Shown in pieces: positions 17,000-26,949 of a stretch of DNA of 53,953 nt (position 1 is its first letter; each line of letters opens with the position of its first letter). Source of the DNA: Streptomyces sp. TRM64462 (GTDB taxonomy: Bacteria; Actinomycetota; Actinomycetes; Streptomycetales; Streptomycetaceae); contig NZ_JABWDV010000438.1 of the NCBI RefSeq assembly GCF_013362995.1, positions 7,440 to 61,392 on the forward strand, in the 5' to 3' direction. The notes under the pieces were generated by a model. The model saw only the letters and a program-made list of their open reading frames with translations. It made no database searches and was not told the origin of the DNA. A program made the translations under genes and the position numbers.

Positions 17000-19900
17000 G
17001 TGAGTTCCTCCTCCTCCACCCGGCGTGTGCCGTACCAGGACCAGGTACGGCACAGGACCCCGGGCGCGTACCGACTGGTGCGTACTCCGCCGGCCCCCGT
17101 GACTCCTCCCCTCCTGGACGCAGCGCAGCGTGCCGTGGTTGACCATGCCGCCGGGCCGCTCCTCGTCCTGGCCGGGCCCGGCACCGGCAAGACGACCACG
17201 CTCGTCGAGGCCGTCGCCGCGCGCGTGGAGCGCGGCACCGACCCGGAACGGATCCTCGTCCTCACCTTCAGCCGCAAGGCCGCCGTGGAGCTCCGCGACC
17301 GCGTGGCTGCCCGGCTGCCCGGCGTACGCGGCCCGCAGGCCACCACCTTCCACTCGTACTGCTACGCGCTGGTCCGCGCCCACCAGGAAGCCGACCTCTT
17401 CGCGGAACCGCTTCGCCTGCTGTCCGGACCGGAGCAGGATGTCACCGTGCGTGAGCTGCTCGCCGGGCAGCTGGACCTTGAGCGCGCCGGGCTCGCCCGT
17501 ATCCACTGGCCCGACGAGCTGCGGGCCTGCCTCACGACGCGTGGCTTCGCGGACGAGGTACGGGCCGTGCTGGCCCGCTCCCGCGAGCTCGGCCTCGGCC
17601 CGCGGGCCCTCGCGGACTTCGCGGCACGGACCGGGCGGCGGGACTGGTCGGCGGCGGCCGCGTTCCTGGCCGAGTACCTGGACGTGCTCGACATGCAGGG
17701 CGTCCTCGACTACGCGGAGCTGGTGCACCGCGCGGTCCTGCTGGCGGGGAGGGTGCGGCTCCCCGAGTACGACGCGGTGTTCGTCGACGAGTACCAGGAC
17801 ACCGACCCGGCCCAGGTACGGCTCCTCCAGGCACTCGCGGGGCAGGGCAGGACCCTGTACGCGTTCGGCGATCCCGACCAGTCGATCTACGCGTTCCGGG
17901 GTGCGGACGTGAACGGCATCCTGGACTTCCCGCACATGTTCCGGCGCCCCGACGGACGCCCGGCCCCGGTCGCCGTCCTGACGACGTCACGCCGCCAGCC
18001 CGCCGCGCTGCTGGCCGCGACCCGGCTGCTGACCACGCGGATGCCGCTGCCGCGCCTGCCCGCGGACACGGTGCGGGCGCACCGCGACCTGGGGGCGGTG
18101 CGGGCGGGCGGCCGGGTGGAGACGTACACGTTCCCGACCGCGTCCACGGAGCTGGACAACATCGCGGACATCCTGCGCCGCGCCCACCTGGAGGAGGGCG
18201 TCCCGTGGAACGACATGGCCGTCCTGGTCCGCGCCGGCGGCCGCTCCCTCCCGGCCCTCCGCCGCGCCCTCACCTCGGCCGGCGTCCCCCTGGAGGTCGA
18301 CGGCGCCGACGTCCCCCTCCGCCACGAACCGGCGGTCGCCCCCCTCCTGACGGCCCTCCGCGCCACCGCCACAGCAGCCCTCCGCCCGACCTCACCTCCG
18401 GAGGCGGCGCACACGCCGGTCACCGCCACATCAGAGCCGGACCCTCCCGCGCCGACCGCCGACACCCCGTCGTCCCCCGGCACCACCCCCGCCCCATGGC
18501 TCGACACCGAGACCGCGCTCACGCTGCTCGCCTCACCCCTCGGCGGCATGGACGCCGCCGACCTGCGCCGACTGGGGCGGGCGCTGCGGGACGAGGAGCG
18601 GGCGGCGGGGGCGAAGGTGCCGGCGCCGTCCGACGTCCTCCTCGCGCGCGCCCTCGCCGAACCCGAGCGGCTCGTGGCGCACGACCCCGCCTACGCGCGC
18701 GGAGCACAGCGGCTCGGCGCGCTGCTGCGCGAGACCCGCGAGCTGCTCGCCGCCGGCGGCACCGCCGAGGAGGCCCTCTGGCACCTGTGGAACGGCACCG
18801 GCTGGCCCGCCCGCCTCCACCGCGCCGCCCTGCGCGGCGGCCCCGCGGGCCGTAACGCCGACCGCGACCTCGACGCGGTGTGCGCGCTGTTCGACACCGC
18901 GGCCCGCGCCGAGGAACGCACCGGAGGCCGCGGCGCCCTGAACCTTTTCGCGGAGCTCGACGCCCAGGACATCGCCGCCGACACCCTCGCCGAGCGGCCC
19001 GTACGCCCCGACGCCGTCCGCCTGATGACCGCCCACCGCTCCAAGGGCCTGGAGTGGAGCCTGGTCGTCGTCGCGGGTGTCCAGGAGGGCCTCTGGCCCG
19101 ACCTGCGGCGCCGCGGCTCCCTCCTGGAAGCCGACCGCATCGGCCGCGACGGCCTCGCCGAGCCACTGCCCCCCGGCGCCCTCCTCGCCGAGGAGCGCCG
19201 CCTGTTCTACGTCGCCGCCACGCGCGCGAAGGACCGCCTCGTCGTCACCGCCGTCAAGGCACCCGCCGAGGACGGCGACCAGCCGTCCCGCTTCCTCACC
19301 GAGCTCGGCGTCGAACCGAAGGACGTCACCGCCCGCCCCCGCCGCCCCCTCGCCGTCGCCGCCCTCGTCGCGGAGCTGCGCGCCACCACCGTCGACCCCG
19401 ACGCGTCCCCGGCCCTGCGCGACGCCGCCGCCCGCCGCCTCGCCCGGCTCGCCGCACTCACCGACGACGAGGGCCAGCCCCTCGTGCCCGCGGCCCACCC
19501 CTACCGCTGGTGGGGCCTGTACGACCCCACGCACGCCCCCGAGCCCCTCCGCGACCGCGACCGCCCCGTCGCCCTGTCCGGCAGCGCCCTCGACCAGCTC
19601 GCCAACACCTGCGCCCTCCAGTGGTTCCTGGGCCGCGAGGTGAAGGCCGACGCCCCCGCCACCGCCGCCCAGGGCTTCGGCACCGTCGTCCATGTACTCG
19701 CCGACGAGGTCGCCTCCGGCCGCACCCCCGCCGACCTGGCCGTCCTCATGGAGCGCCTCGACTCGGTCTGGGACGCTCTCTCCTTCGACGCCCCCTGGAA
19801 GTCGGCCCAGGAGAAGGAGCACGCGCGCGTGGCGCTGGAACGCTTCCTGCGCTGGCACGTCATGGACCGCGGCGGCCGCACCCCCGCCGTCACCGAGCAC

Positions 19901-20368
19901 GACTTCGACGTCACCCTGGAGGCGGGGGAGTACCAGGTACGGATCCGCGGCTCCATGGACCGCGTCGAACGCGACGAACACGGCCGCGCCTACGTCGTCG
20001 ACTTCAAGACCGGCAAGCAGACCCCCACCAAGGACGAGGTCGCCCACCACCCCCAGCTCGCCGTCTACCAGCTCGCCGTCCGCGAAGGCGCCGTCGACGA
20101 GGCCTTCGGCGGCGACCGCCCCGAGCCCGGCGGCGCCGAACTCGTCCACCTCCGCCAGGCCGCCCCCAAGAAGGAGGGCGGCGACGCCCTCCCGCGCGTC
20201 CAGGCCCAGGAACCCCTGTCGGGCGAGTGGGTGGCCGATCTGCTCGCCACCGCCGCCGGCCGCGTCCTCGACGAGCGCTTCACGCCCACCGCCGGCCAGC
20301 ACTGCGCCACCTGCGCCTTCCGCGCCTCCTGCAGCGCCCGCCCCGAAGGCCGCCACATCGTCGAGTAG
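17000..20368 (+). CDS. adnA: AdnA-like UvrD-family helicase-nuclease
   Basis: First subunit of an AdnAB-type double-strand-break resecting motor-nuclease, 1122 aa. The N-terminal UvrD/Rep motor has Walker A GPGTGKTT (near 62), Walker B VDEYQDT (near 262), DQSIYAFRGA, and motif VI YVAATRAKDRL (near 737). The C-terminal RecB-family nuclease has YVVDFKTGKQT (near 1000). Cysteines in NTCALQWF (near 870) and CATCAFRASC (near 1105) match an AddB-type iron-sulfur cluster around the nuclease. A variable Pro/Thr-rich insertion lies near residues 460-500. The start is placed at GTG 17000; an earlier GTG at 16919 has no ribosome site and directly follows a hairpin (16907-16920). The assignment to AdnA rather than AdnB rests on gene order and the Fe-S cysteines. 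Confidence 0.88.
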   Translation: MSSSSSTRRVPYQDQVRHRTPGAYRLVRTPPAPVTPPLLDAAQRAVVDHAAGPLLVLAGPGTGKTTTLVEAVAARVERGTDPERILVLTFSRKAAVELRDRVAARLPGVRGPQATTFHSYCYALVRAHQEADLFAEPLRLLSGPEQDVTVRELLAGQLDLERAGLARIHWPDELRACLTTRGFADEVRAVLARSRELGLGPRALADFAARTGRRDWSAAAAFLAEYLDVLDMQGVLDYAELVHRAVLLAGRVRLPEYDAVFVDEYQDTDPAQVRLLQALAGQGRTLYAFGDPDQSIYAFRGADVNGILDFPHMFRRPDGRPAPVAVLTTSRRQPAALLAATRLLTTRMPLPRLPADTVRAHRDLGAVRAGGRVETYTFPTASTELDNIADILRRAHLEEGVPWNDMAVLVRAGGRSLPALRRALTSAGVPLEVDGADVPLRHEPAVAPLLTALRATATAALRPTSPPEAAHTPVTATSEPDPPAPTADTPSSPGTTPAPWLDTETALTLLASPLGGMDAADLRRLGRALRDEERAAGAKVPAPSDVLLARALAEPERLVAHDPAYARGAQRLGALLRETRELLAAGGTAEEALWHLWNGTGWPARLHRAALRGGPAGRNADRDLDAVCALFDTAARAEERTGGRGALNLFAELDAQDIAADTLAERPVRPDAVRLMTAHRSKGLEWSLVVVAGVQEGLWPDLRRRGSLLEADRIGRDGLAEPLPPGALLAEERRLFYVAATRAKDRLVVTAVKAPAEDGDQPSRFLTELGVEPKDVTARPRRPLAVAALVAELRATTVDPDASPALRDAAARRLARLAALTDDEGQPLVPAAHPYRWWGLYDPTHAPEPLRDRDRPVALSGSALDQLANTCALQWFLGREVKADAPATAAQGFGTVVHVLADEVASGRTPADLAVLMERLDSVWDALSFDAPWKSAQEKEHARVALERFLRWHVMDRGGRTPAVTEHDFDVTLEAGEYQVRIRGSMDRVERDEHGRAYVVDFKTGKQTPTKDEVAHHPQLAVYQLAVREGAVDEAFGGDRPEPGGAELVHLRQAAPKKEGGDALPRVQAQEPLSGEWVADLLATAAGRVLDERFTPTAGQHCATCAFRASCSARPEGRHIVE

Positions 20369-20464
20369 CCGCGGCGTCGGGCCGGAGACGCCCACGGCGC
20401 CGCACGCCGGCCGGTTGTCCACAGCCCGACCGGACTGTCGGACGTCCCCGTTAGCCTTCTCCGG

Positions 20465-23400
20465 GTGACCTCACACATCACCGACCCCGAGCAGCTCAAG
20501 GAGCTCCTCGGCATCCCGTTCACGCCGGAGCAGACGGCCTGCATCACCGCGCCGCCCGCCCCGCAGGTCATCGTGGCCGGAGCCGGCTCCGGCAAGACGA
20601 CGGTGATGGCCGCCCGCGTGGTCTGGCTGGTCGGCACGGGCCAGGTCGCCCCCGAACAGGTCCTCGGCCTCACGTTCACCAACAAGGCCGCCGGCGAGCT
20701 CGCCGAACGCGTCCGCACCGCCCTCGTCCGCGCCGGCGTCACCGACCCCGACGCCGTCGACCCCGACAACCCGCCGGGCGAACCCCGCATCTCCACCTAC
20801 CACGCGTTCGCCGGGCAGCTCCTCACCGACCACGGCCTGCGCATCGGCCTGGAGCCCACCGCCCGCCTCCTCGCCGACGCCACGCGCTACCAGCTCGCCG
20901 CCCGCGTCCTGCGCGAGGCCCCCGGCCCGTACCCGGCGCTCACCCGGTCCTTCCCCACCCTCGTCAGCGACCTCCTCGCCCTCGACGCCGAGCTGGCCGA
21001 GCACCTCGTACGGCCCGACGACCTCCGCGCGTACGACTCCGAACTGCTCGCCGCCCTCGCAGGCGCCCGCCTCAGCAACGCCGACCTGCGCAAGGTCCCC
21101 GAAGCCGCCACCGCCCGCCGCGAACTCCTCGACCTGGTCGTCCGCTACCGCGCGGCCAAACGCGACCGCGACCTCCTCGACTTCGGCGACCAGATCGCCC
21201 TCTCCGCCGAACTGGCCCTCACCCGCCCCGAGACGGGCGCCCTGCTGCGCGACGAGTTCCGGGTCGTCCTCCTCGACGAGTACCAGGACACGTCCGTCGC
21301 CCAGCGGCTGCTCCTCTCCGGCCTCTTCGGCGGCCGCACGGGCCACCCCGTCACCGCCGTCGGCGACCCCTGCCAGGCCATCTACGGCTGGCGCGGCGCG
21401 TCCGTCGCCAACCTCGACGACTTCCCCGAGCACTTCCCGCACGCCGACGGCCGCCCCGCCACCCGCTTCGCGCTCAGCGAGAACCGCCGCAGCGGCGGCC
21501 GCCTCCTCGACCTCGCCAACGGTCTCGCCGCACCCCTGCGCGCCCTGCACGCGGGCGTGGAGGCCCTCCGCCCCGCCCCCGGCGCCGAACGCGACGGCAC
21601 CGTACGGATCGCCCTCCACCCCACCCAGGCCGAGGAGCTCGCCTGGCTCGCGGACTCCATCGCCCACCTCGTACGCACCGGCAAGGAGCCCGGCGAGATC
21701 GCCGTCCTGTGCCGCACGGCGACGGACTTCCCCGAGATCCAGGCCGCCCTCGTCGCGCGCGACGTGCCCGTCGAGGTCGTCGGCCTGTCCGGGCTGCTCC
21801 ACCTCCCCGAAGTGGCCGACCTGGTCGCCGTCTGCGAAGTCCTCCAGGACCCCGGTGCCAACGCGTCCCTCGTACGGCTCCTCACCGGGCCCCGCTGGCG
21901 CATCGGCGCCCGCGACCTGGCCCTCCTCGGCCGCCGCGCCCGCCTCCTCGTGCACCGCGCCACCGACGAGGAGTCCGACCCCGACGAGCGCCTCGCGGCC
22001 GCCGTGGAGGGCGTCGACCCGTCCGAGGTCGTCTCACTGGCCGACGCCCTGGACACGTTCCTGGAGACCGGCGGCCACGACGACGGCCTACCCTTCTCCC
22101 ACGAGGCCCGCGTCCGCTTCGCCCGCCTCGCGGCCGAGCTGCGCGACCTGCGCCGCTCCCTCGCCGACCCCCTGATGGACGTCCTGCACCGGATCCTCGC
22201 CACCACCGGCCTGGAGGTCGAGCTGTCGGCGTCCCCGCACGCCCTGGCCGCCCGCCGCCGCGAAACCCTCTCCAACTTCCTCGACATCGCCGCCGGCTTC
22301 GCCTCCCTCGACGGCGACGCCACCCTCCTCGCCTTCCTCGGCTTCCTGCGCACCGCCGCCCAGTACGAGAAGGGCCTCGACAACGCCCTGCCCGGCGGAG
22401 AGAACACCGTCAAGGTCCTCACCGCCCACAAGTCCAAGGGCCTGGAGTGGGACGTCGTCGCCGTCCCCGGCCTCGTCACCGGCCAGTTCCCCAGCACCCG
22501 GTCCCGCGAGTCCTGGACGGCCCAGCCGCAGGTCCTCCCACACGCCCTGCGCGGCGACGCCCCGACCCTCCCGGAGATCGACACCTGGGACGCCCCGGCG
22601 CTGAAGGCGTTCAAGGAGGCGATGAAGGACCACCAGCACACCGAGGAGCTCCGCCTCGGCTACGTGACCTTCACCCGCCCCCGCTCCCTCCTCCTCGCCT
22701 CCGCGCACTGGTGGGGCCCGTCGCAGAAGCGCCGCCGCGGCCCGTCCGCGTTCCTGCACGCCCTGTACGAGCACTGCGCCGCCGGGTACGGCGAGATCGA
22801 GGCCTGGGCGGACGAACCGGACGAGGACGCCGAGAACCCGGCCCTCACCGCCGCCGGCACCGACCGGGCCTGGCCCCTGCCCCTCGACCCGGACTCCCTG
22901 GCCCGCCGCCGCGCCGCCGCCGACACGGTCCTGGCCTACCTGGAGGCACCGCCTGCCCCGAGGGAGCCGGAACCCGAACACGTCCGCCCCGCGGAACCCG
23001 ACGACGTCCTGTGGCCCGACGACCTCGAAGCGGCTCCACCCGGCAACGCGCCCGAGGCGCCCGAGGCGCCCGAGGCACCTGAGGAACCCTGGGCCGACCA
23101 GGACGTCCAGGCCGACGTCCAGGCCGACGACCGGGCCGACCAGGCCGACCAGGATGACCCTTGGGGTCCCTGGGACGACGACCCCTGGTCCGACGACCCG
23201 CCCGCCCCCGACGGCATACCGCCCCACGCCCTGCCCCACCAGCGCCCCCCACAACCGCCACCTCAAGCGCAGGCGGCCGCGCGCCTCACCCCCGAAGAGG
23301 CCCGGGCCGTCGCCTCCTGGGACCGCGACCTGGACGCCCTCACCGGCGAGCTGATGCGCGCCCGCGCCACCACCCGTGACGTCGTCCTGCCCGCCTCCCT

Positions 23401-24010
23401 GTCCGCCTCGCAGCTGCTCCGCCTCGCGGACGACCCCGACGCGTTCGCGGCCGAACTCGCACGGCCCATGCCCCGCCCCCCGCAGCCCGCCGCCCGCCGC
23501 GGCACGCGCTTCCACGCCTGGGTGGAGGCCCGCTTCGAGGAGCTGCCGCTGCCCATGCTGGGCCCCGACGAGCTGCCCGGCGGCGAGGCGTACGCGGACG
23601 AGCCGGAGATCATCGACGAACGCGACCTGGCCGCCCTCAAGGAAGCCTTCGAGCGCACCCCGTACGCCGACCGCATACCCCACCGAGTCGAGGCGCCGTT
23701 CCAGCTCACCCTCGCCGGCCGGACCGTCCGGGGCCGGATCGACGCCGTCTACCACGACCCGGCCACCGGCACGTACGAGATCGTCGACTGGAAGACCAAC
23801 CGCCACCGCACCGGCGACCCCCTCCAGCTCGCCGTCTACCGCCTCGCCTGGGCAGAGCTGCACGGCCTGCCGCTCGAATCGGTCACGGCCGCGTTCGTGT
23901 ACGTACGGACCGGCGACGTCGTCCGCCCCGACGACCTGCCGGGGCGTGACGGGCTCGAACGCATCCTGCTCGGTGAGACGCCAGACGGGCCACCGTCCGG
24001 CGCCGGATAG
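20465..24010 (+). CDS. adnB: AdnB-like UvrD-family helicase-nuclease
   Basis: Second subunit of the AdnAB-type machine, 1181 aa. The motor domain has Walker A VAGAGSGKTT (near 41), LLDEYQDT (near 271), DPCQAIYGWRGA and GYVTFTRPRSLL near 735. The nuclease carries RGTRFHAWVEARFEE (near 1013) and IVDWKTNRH (near 1107), retaining the RecB-family Asp/Lys residues. Unlike AdnA it shows no four-cysteine cluster. Between motor and nuclease (about 835-930) is a long Pro/Asp/Ala-rich linker with APEAPEAPEAPEE and AD-Q-AD repeats. The GTG start has a -10-like TAGCCT (20452-20457) seven bases before it, so it may be transcribed leaderless in addition to read-through from adnA, 96 bases upstream. Confidence 0.88.
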   Translation: MTSHITDPEQLKELLGIPFTPEQTACITAPPAPQVIVAGAGSGKTTVMAARVVWLVGTGQVAPEQVLGLTFTNKAAGELAERVRTALVRAGVTDPDAVDPDNPPGEPRISTYHAFAGQLLTDHGLRIGLEPTARLLADATRYQLAARVLREAPGPYPALTRSFPTLVSDLLALDAELAEHLVRPDDLRAYDSELLAALAGARLSNADLRKVPEAATARRELLDLVVRYRAAKRDRDLLDFGDQIALSAELALTRPETGALLRDEFRVVLLDEYQDTSVAQRLLLSGLFGGRTGHPVTAVGDPCQAIYGWRGASVANLDDFPEHFPHADGRPATRFALSENRRSGGRLLDLANGLAAPLRALHAGVEALRPAPGAERDGTVRIALHPTQAEELAWLADSIAHLVRTGKEPGEIAVLCRTATDFPEIQAALVARDVPVEVVGLSGLLHLPEVADLVAVCEVLQDPGANASLVRLLTGPRWRIGARDLALLGRRARLLVHRATDEESDPDERLAAAVEGVDPSEVVSLADALDTFLETGGHDDGLPFSHEARVRFARLAAELRDLRRSLADPLMDVLHRILATTGLEVELSASPHALAARRRETLSNFLDIAAGFASLDGDATLLAFLGFLRTAAQYEKGLDNALPGGENTVKVLTAHKSKGLEWDVVAVPGLVTGQFPSTRSRESWTAQPQVLPHALRGDAPTLPEIDTWDAPALKAFKEAMKDHQHTEELRLGYVTFTRPRSLLLASAHWWGPSQKRRRGPSAFLHALYEHCAAGYGEIEAWADEPDEDAENPALTAAGTDRAWPLPLDPDSLARRRAAADTVLAYLEAPPAPREPEPEHVRPAEPDDVLWPDDLEAAPPGNAPEAPEAPEAPEEPWADQDVQADVQADDRADQADQDDPWGPWDDDPWSDDPPAPDGIPPHALPHQRPPQPPPQAQAAARLTPEEARAVASWDRDLDALTGELMRARATTRDVVLPASLSASQLLRLADDPDAFAAELARPMPRPPQPAARRGTRFHAWVEARFEELPLPMLGPDELPGGEAYADEPEIIDERDLAALKEAFERTPYADRIPHRVEAPFQLTLAGRTVRGRIDAVYHDPATGTYEIVDWKTNRHRTGDPLQLAVYRLAWAELHGLPLESVTAAFVYVRTGDVVRPDDLPGRDGLERILLGETPDGPPSGAG

Positions 24011-24020
24011 GCTCAAGAGC

Positions 24021-25427
24021 ATGAGCGACACCCCGGACAGCGCCGTCCAGACCGTACGGAATTACATCGAGCAGCACCGCGCCGCCTTCCTCGACGACCT
24101 CGCGGCATGGCTGCGCATCCCGTCCGTGTCCGCGCAGCCGCACCACGCGGCCGACGTACGGCGCAGCGCCGAGTGGCTCGCCGCGAAACTGAAGGACACC
24201 GGCTTCCCGACCGCCGAGGTCTGGGAGACGGCCGGCGCCCCCGCCGTGTTCGCGGAGTGGCCGTCGGCCGACCCCGACGCGCCCACGGTCCTGGTCTACG
24301 GTCACCACGACGTGCAGCCCGCCGCCCGCGAGGACGGCTGGCACACCGACCCCTTCGAACCGGTCATCAAGGAAAACCGGCTCTACGCGCGCGGTGCCGC
24401 CGACGACAAGGGCCAGGTGTTCTTCCACACCCTCGGAGTCCGCGCCCACCTCGCCCTCACCGGCCGCACGACGCCCGCGGTCCATCTGAAGCTCCTCGTC
24501 GAGGGCGAGGAGGAGTCCGGGTCCGAGCACTTCCGCGCACTCGTCGAGCAGCACCGCGACCGGCTCGCCGCCGACGCCGTGATCGTCTCCGACACCGGCA
24601 TGTGGAACGAGACGACGCCCACGGTCTGCACCGGCATGCGCGGCCTCGCGGACTGCGAGATCGAGCTGTACGGACCCGACCAGGACATCCACTCCGGCTC
24701 CTTCGGCGGCGCCGTACCCAACCCGGCCACGACCGCCGCCCGCCTGGTCGCCGCACTCCACGACGCGGACGAGCGCGTGGCGATCCCCGGCTTCTACGAC
24801 GGTGTCGCCGAGCTCACCGACGCCGAGCGCGCCCTGATCGCGGAGCTGCCCTTCGACGAGCCGGCCTGGCTGGCCGCCGCCCGCTCCCACGGCACGCTCG
24901 GCGAGGCCGGGTACTCCACCCTGGAGCGCGTCTGGGCCCGCCCGACCGCCGAGGTCAACGGCATCGGCGGCGGCTACCAGGGCCCCGGCGGCAAGACGAT
25001 CATCCCGTCGTCCGCCCAGCTGAAGCTGTCCTTCCGCCTGGTCGCGGGACAGGACCCGGACCGGATCGAGCAGGCCGTACGGGACTGGGTCGCCGCGCGC
25101 GTACCGGCCGGCATCCGCCACAAGATCACCTTCGGCGCGGCCACCCGGCCCTGCCTCACCCCGCTCGACCACCCCGCACTCCAGGCCGTCGCCCGCTCCA
25201 TGAGCCGCGCGTTCGACGGCACGAAGATCCGCTACACGCGCGAGGGCGGCTCCGGCCCCGCCGCCGACCTCCAGGACGTCCTGGAGGCCCCGGTGCTGTT
25301 CCTCGGGATCTCCGTACCGTCCGACGGCTGGCACGCACCGAACGAGAAGGTCGAGCTGGACCTGCTCCTCAAAGGAGTGGAGGCGTCCGCCCATCTGTGG
25401 GGCGAGATGGCCGGCGCCCTGCGCTGA
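24021..25427 (+). CDS. M20-family metallo-dipeptidase
   Basis: 468-aa cytoplasmic zinc peptidase of the M20 dipeptidase group, probably releasing amino acids from dipeptides. Metal and catalytic residues: His and Asp in YGHHDVQPA (near 95), Asp in ARGAADDKGQ (near 128), the catalytic Glu pair in EGEEESGSEH (near 160), and late His in GWHAPNEKVEL. The dimerisation lid domain sits between (EVNGIGGGYQGPGGKTIIPS). ATG at 24021 is ten bases after adnB. TAGGCT (24008-24013) is seven bases before the ATG, suggesting a leaderless promoter of its own. Confidence 0.92.
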   Translation: MSDTPDSAVQTVRNYIEQHRAAFLDDLAAWLRIPSVSAQPHHAADVRRSAEWLAAKLKDTGFPTAEVWETAGAPAVFAEWPSADPDAPTVLVYGHHDVQPAAREDGWHTDPFEPVIKENRLYARGAADDKGQVFFHTLGVRAHLALTGRTTPAVHLKLLVEGEEESGSEHFRALVEQHRDRLAADAVIVSDTGMWNETTPTVCTGMRGLADCEIELYGPDQDIHSGSFGGAVPNPATTAARLVAALHDADERVAIPGFYDGVAELTDAERALIAELPFDEPAWLAAARSHGTLGEAGYSTLERVWARPTAEVNGIGGGYQGPGGKTIIPSSAQLKLSFRLVAGQDPDRIEQAVRDWVAARVPAGIRHKITFGAATRPCLTPLDHPALQAVARSMSRAFDGTKIRYTREGGSGPAADLQDVLEAPVLFLGISVPSDGWHAPNEKVELDLLLKGVEASAHLWGEMAGALR

Positions 25428-25513
25428 CCGCCGACCCCGCCGACCCGACGCCGAAGCCCTGCCCAGACGACGCCGACACAGACACCCACACACCGGGGGA
25501 GTTGGACGCACCA

Positions 25514-26461
25514 GTGAGCATCACCAGCAACGAGGCCGAGCACCGTCCCATCGGCCTCACCGCCCCGAGCGGCATCGACCGAGCGGCACACCACCGCCTC
25601 GACGAGGCGTGGCTCGCCGCTGCCTGGAGCCACCCGACGACCCGCGTGTTCGTGGTGTCCGGCGGCCAGGCCCTCATCGACGACACCCCCGACGGCCGCA
25701 CCGAACTGGTCACGACACCGGCCTTCGAAGCGCCGCTCACCGAGACCCACCGCTACTTCCTCGGCACCGACGCGGACGGCGTCAGCTACTTCGCCCTCCA
25801 GAAGGACGCCCTGCCCGGCCGCATGGACCAGTCGGCGCGCCCCGCCGGCCTGCGCGAGGCCGGACTGCTGCTGTCCCCGCGGGACGCGGGCCTCATGGTG
25901 CACGCCGTCGCCCTGGAGAACTGGCAGCGCCTCCACCGCTTCTGCTCACGCTGCGGCGAACGCACGGTCATCGCGGCAGCCGGCCACATCCGCCGCTGCC
26001 CGGCCTGCGGCGCCGAGCACTACCCGCGCACCGACCCCGCCGTGATCATGCTGGTCACGGACGAGGACGACCGCGCCCTCCTCGGCCGCCAGGTCCACTG
26101 GCCCGAAGGCCGCTTCTCGACCCTCGCGGGCTTCGTCGAGCCCGGCGAGTCCATCGAACAGTCCGTGATCCGCGAGGTCTACGAGGAGGCCGGCGTCACC
26201 ATCGGCGACGTCCAGTACGTCGCCAGCCAGCCGTGGCCGTTCCCGTCCAGCCTCATGCTCGGCTTCATGGCCCGCGCCACCTCCGCGGAGATCAACGTCG
26301 ACGGAGACGAGATCGAGGAAGCCCGCTGGTTCTCGCGCGACGAACTCACGGCCGCCTTCGAGTCCGGCGAGGTACTGCCGCCGTACGGCATCTCCATCGC
26401 CTCGCACCTCCTGGAACTCTGGTACGGCAAGCCCCTCCCGAAGCCCGGCAGCGTCGGCTGA
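25514..26461 (+). CDS. nudC: NAD(H) pyrophosphatase / RNA-decapping Nudix hydrolase NudC
   Basis: 315-aa Nudix enzyme that splits NAD(H) to NMN(H) and AMP and, in other bacteria, removes NAD caps from RNA 5' ends. A zinc ribbon is formed by CSRCGER and CPACGAEH. The Nudix box runs from GFVEPGESIEQS through REVYEEAGV. It is followed by SQPWPFPSSLM, the signature that separates NudC from other Nudix proteins. The start is assigned to GTG 25514, with GGGGGAG (25495-25501) twelve bases upstream; a TTG at 25502 abuts that site and is unlikely. A strong palindromic terminator follows immediately. Confidence 0.92.
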   Translation: MSITSNEAEHRPIGLTAPSGIDRAAHHRLDEAWLAAAWSHPTTRVFVVSGGQALIDDTPDGRTELVTTPAFEAPLTETHRYFLGTDADGVSYFALQKDALPGRMDQSARPAGLREAGLLLSPRDAGLMVHAVALENWQRLHRFCSRCGERTVIAAAGHIRRCPACGAEHYPRTDPAVIMLVTDEDDRALLGRQVHWPEGRFSTLAGFVEPGESIEQSVIREVYEEAGVTIGDVQYVASQPWPFPSSLMLGFMARATSAEINVDGDEIEEARWFSRDELTAAFESGEVLPPYGISIASHLLELWYGKPLPKPGSVG

Positions 26462-26468
26462 ACACACA

Positions 26469-26502
26469 CGAACGCCCCTTCCCGGCCGGGAAGGGGCGTT
26501 CG
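26469..26502. terminator. Perfect 34-bp palindromic terminator after nudC
   Basis: Two 17-base arms (CGAACGCCCCTTCCCGG and its exact complement) meet without a loop base between the convergent nudC and mycoredoxin genes. It probably ends transcription from both sides. No U-run is present, which is usual in Streptomyces. Confidence 0.8.
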
Positions 26503-26541
26503 ACGTGACCGCCTGACCGGAGGCGAGGCGCCCCGGAGACG

Positions 26542-26799
26542 TCAGCTGGCCAGCGCCTGCTGGACCTGCGCCAGACTCGGGTTCGTCATCACGACGTTCT
26601 CGGCACCGCTGTTCGGCGTCACGAGCACGGTCGGAACGGTCTGGTTGCCGTTGTTGACCTTCTCCACGAACGCGGCGGACTCAGGGTCCTGCTCGATGTT
26701 GACCTCCGTGTACGCGATGCCCTCACGGTCCAGCTGGCTCTTCAGCCGACGGCAGTAGCCACACCACGTCGTGCTGTACATCGTCACAGTTCCCTGCAT
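26542..26799 (-). CDS. mrx1: Mycoredoxin (glutaredoxin-like)
   Basis: 85-aa glutaredoxin-fold oxidoreductase that reduces mycothiol mixed disulfides (S-mycothiolated proteins) in actinobacterial cytosol. The redox motif CGYC lies at residues 13-16, after MYSTTW. The cis-proline loop TVPTVLV is near residue 56. Length and the CGYC motif match Mrx1. The ATG at 26799 has GGAAGAG upstream; an internal ATG at 26781 would remove six residues before the first strand. It is divergent from uvrD2, and an inverted repeat (GAGTGC/GCACTC, 26825-26842) lies between them. Confidence 0.92.
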   Translation of the reverse strand: MQGTVTMYSTTWCGYCRRLKSQLDREGIAYTEVNIEQDPESAAFVEKVNNGNQTVPTVLVTPNSGAENVVMTNPSLAQVQQALAS

Positions 26800-26949
26800 C
26801 GTCTCTTCCGTCCTCGTTCACTCGGAGTGCCTGATCGCACTCGGAAAACGTACGCGCCCCATCCCGCATTCCCTCAGGGGGTATGACGAATCCCGCACCC
26901 CTGTGGACAACCGGCACGGCCGCATCAGGCGACCTGGCAGCATGGACGG

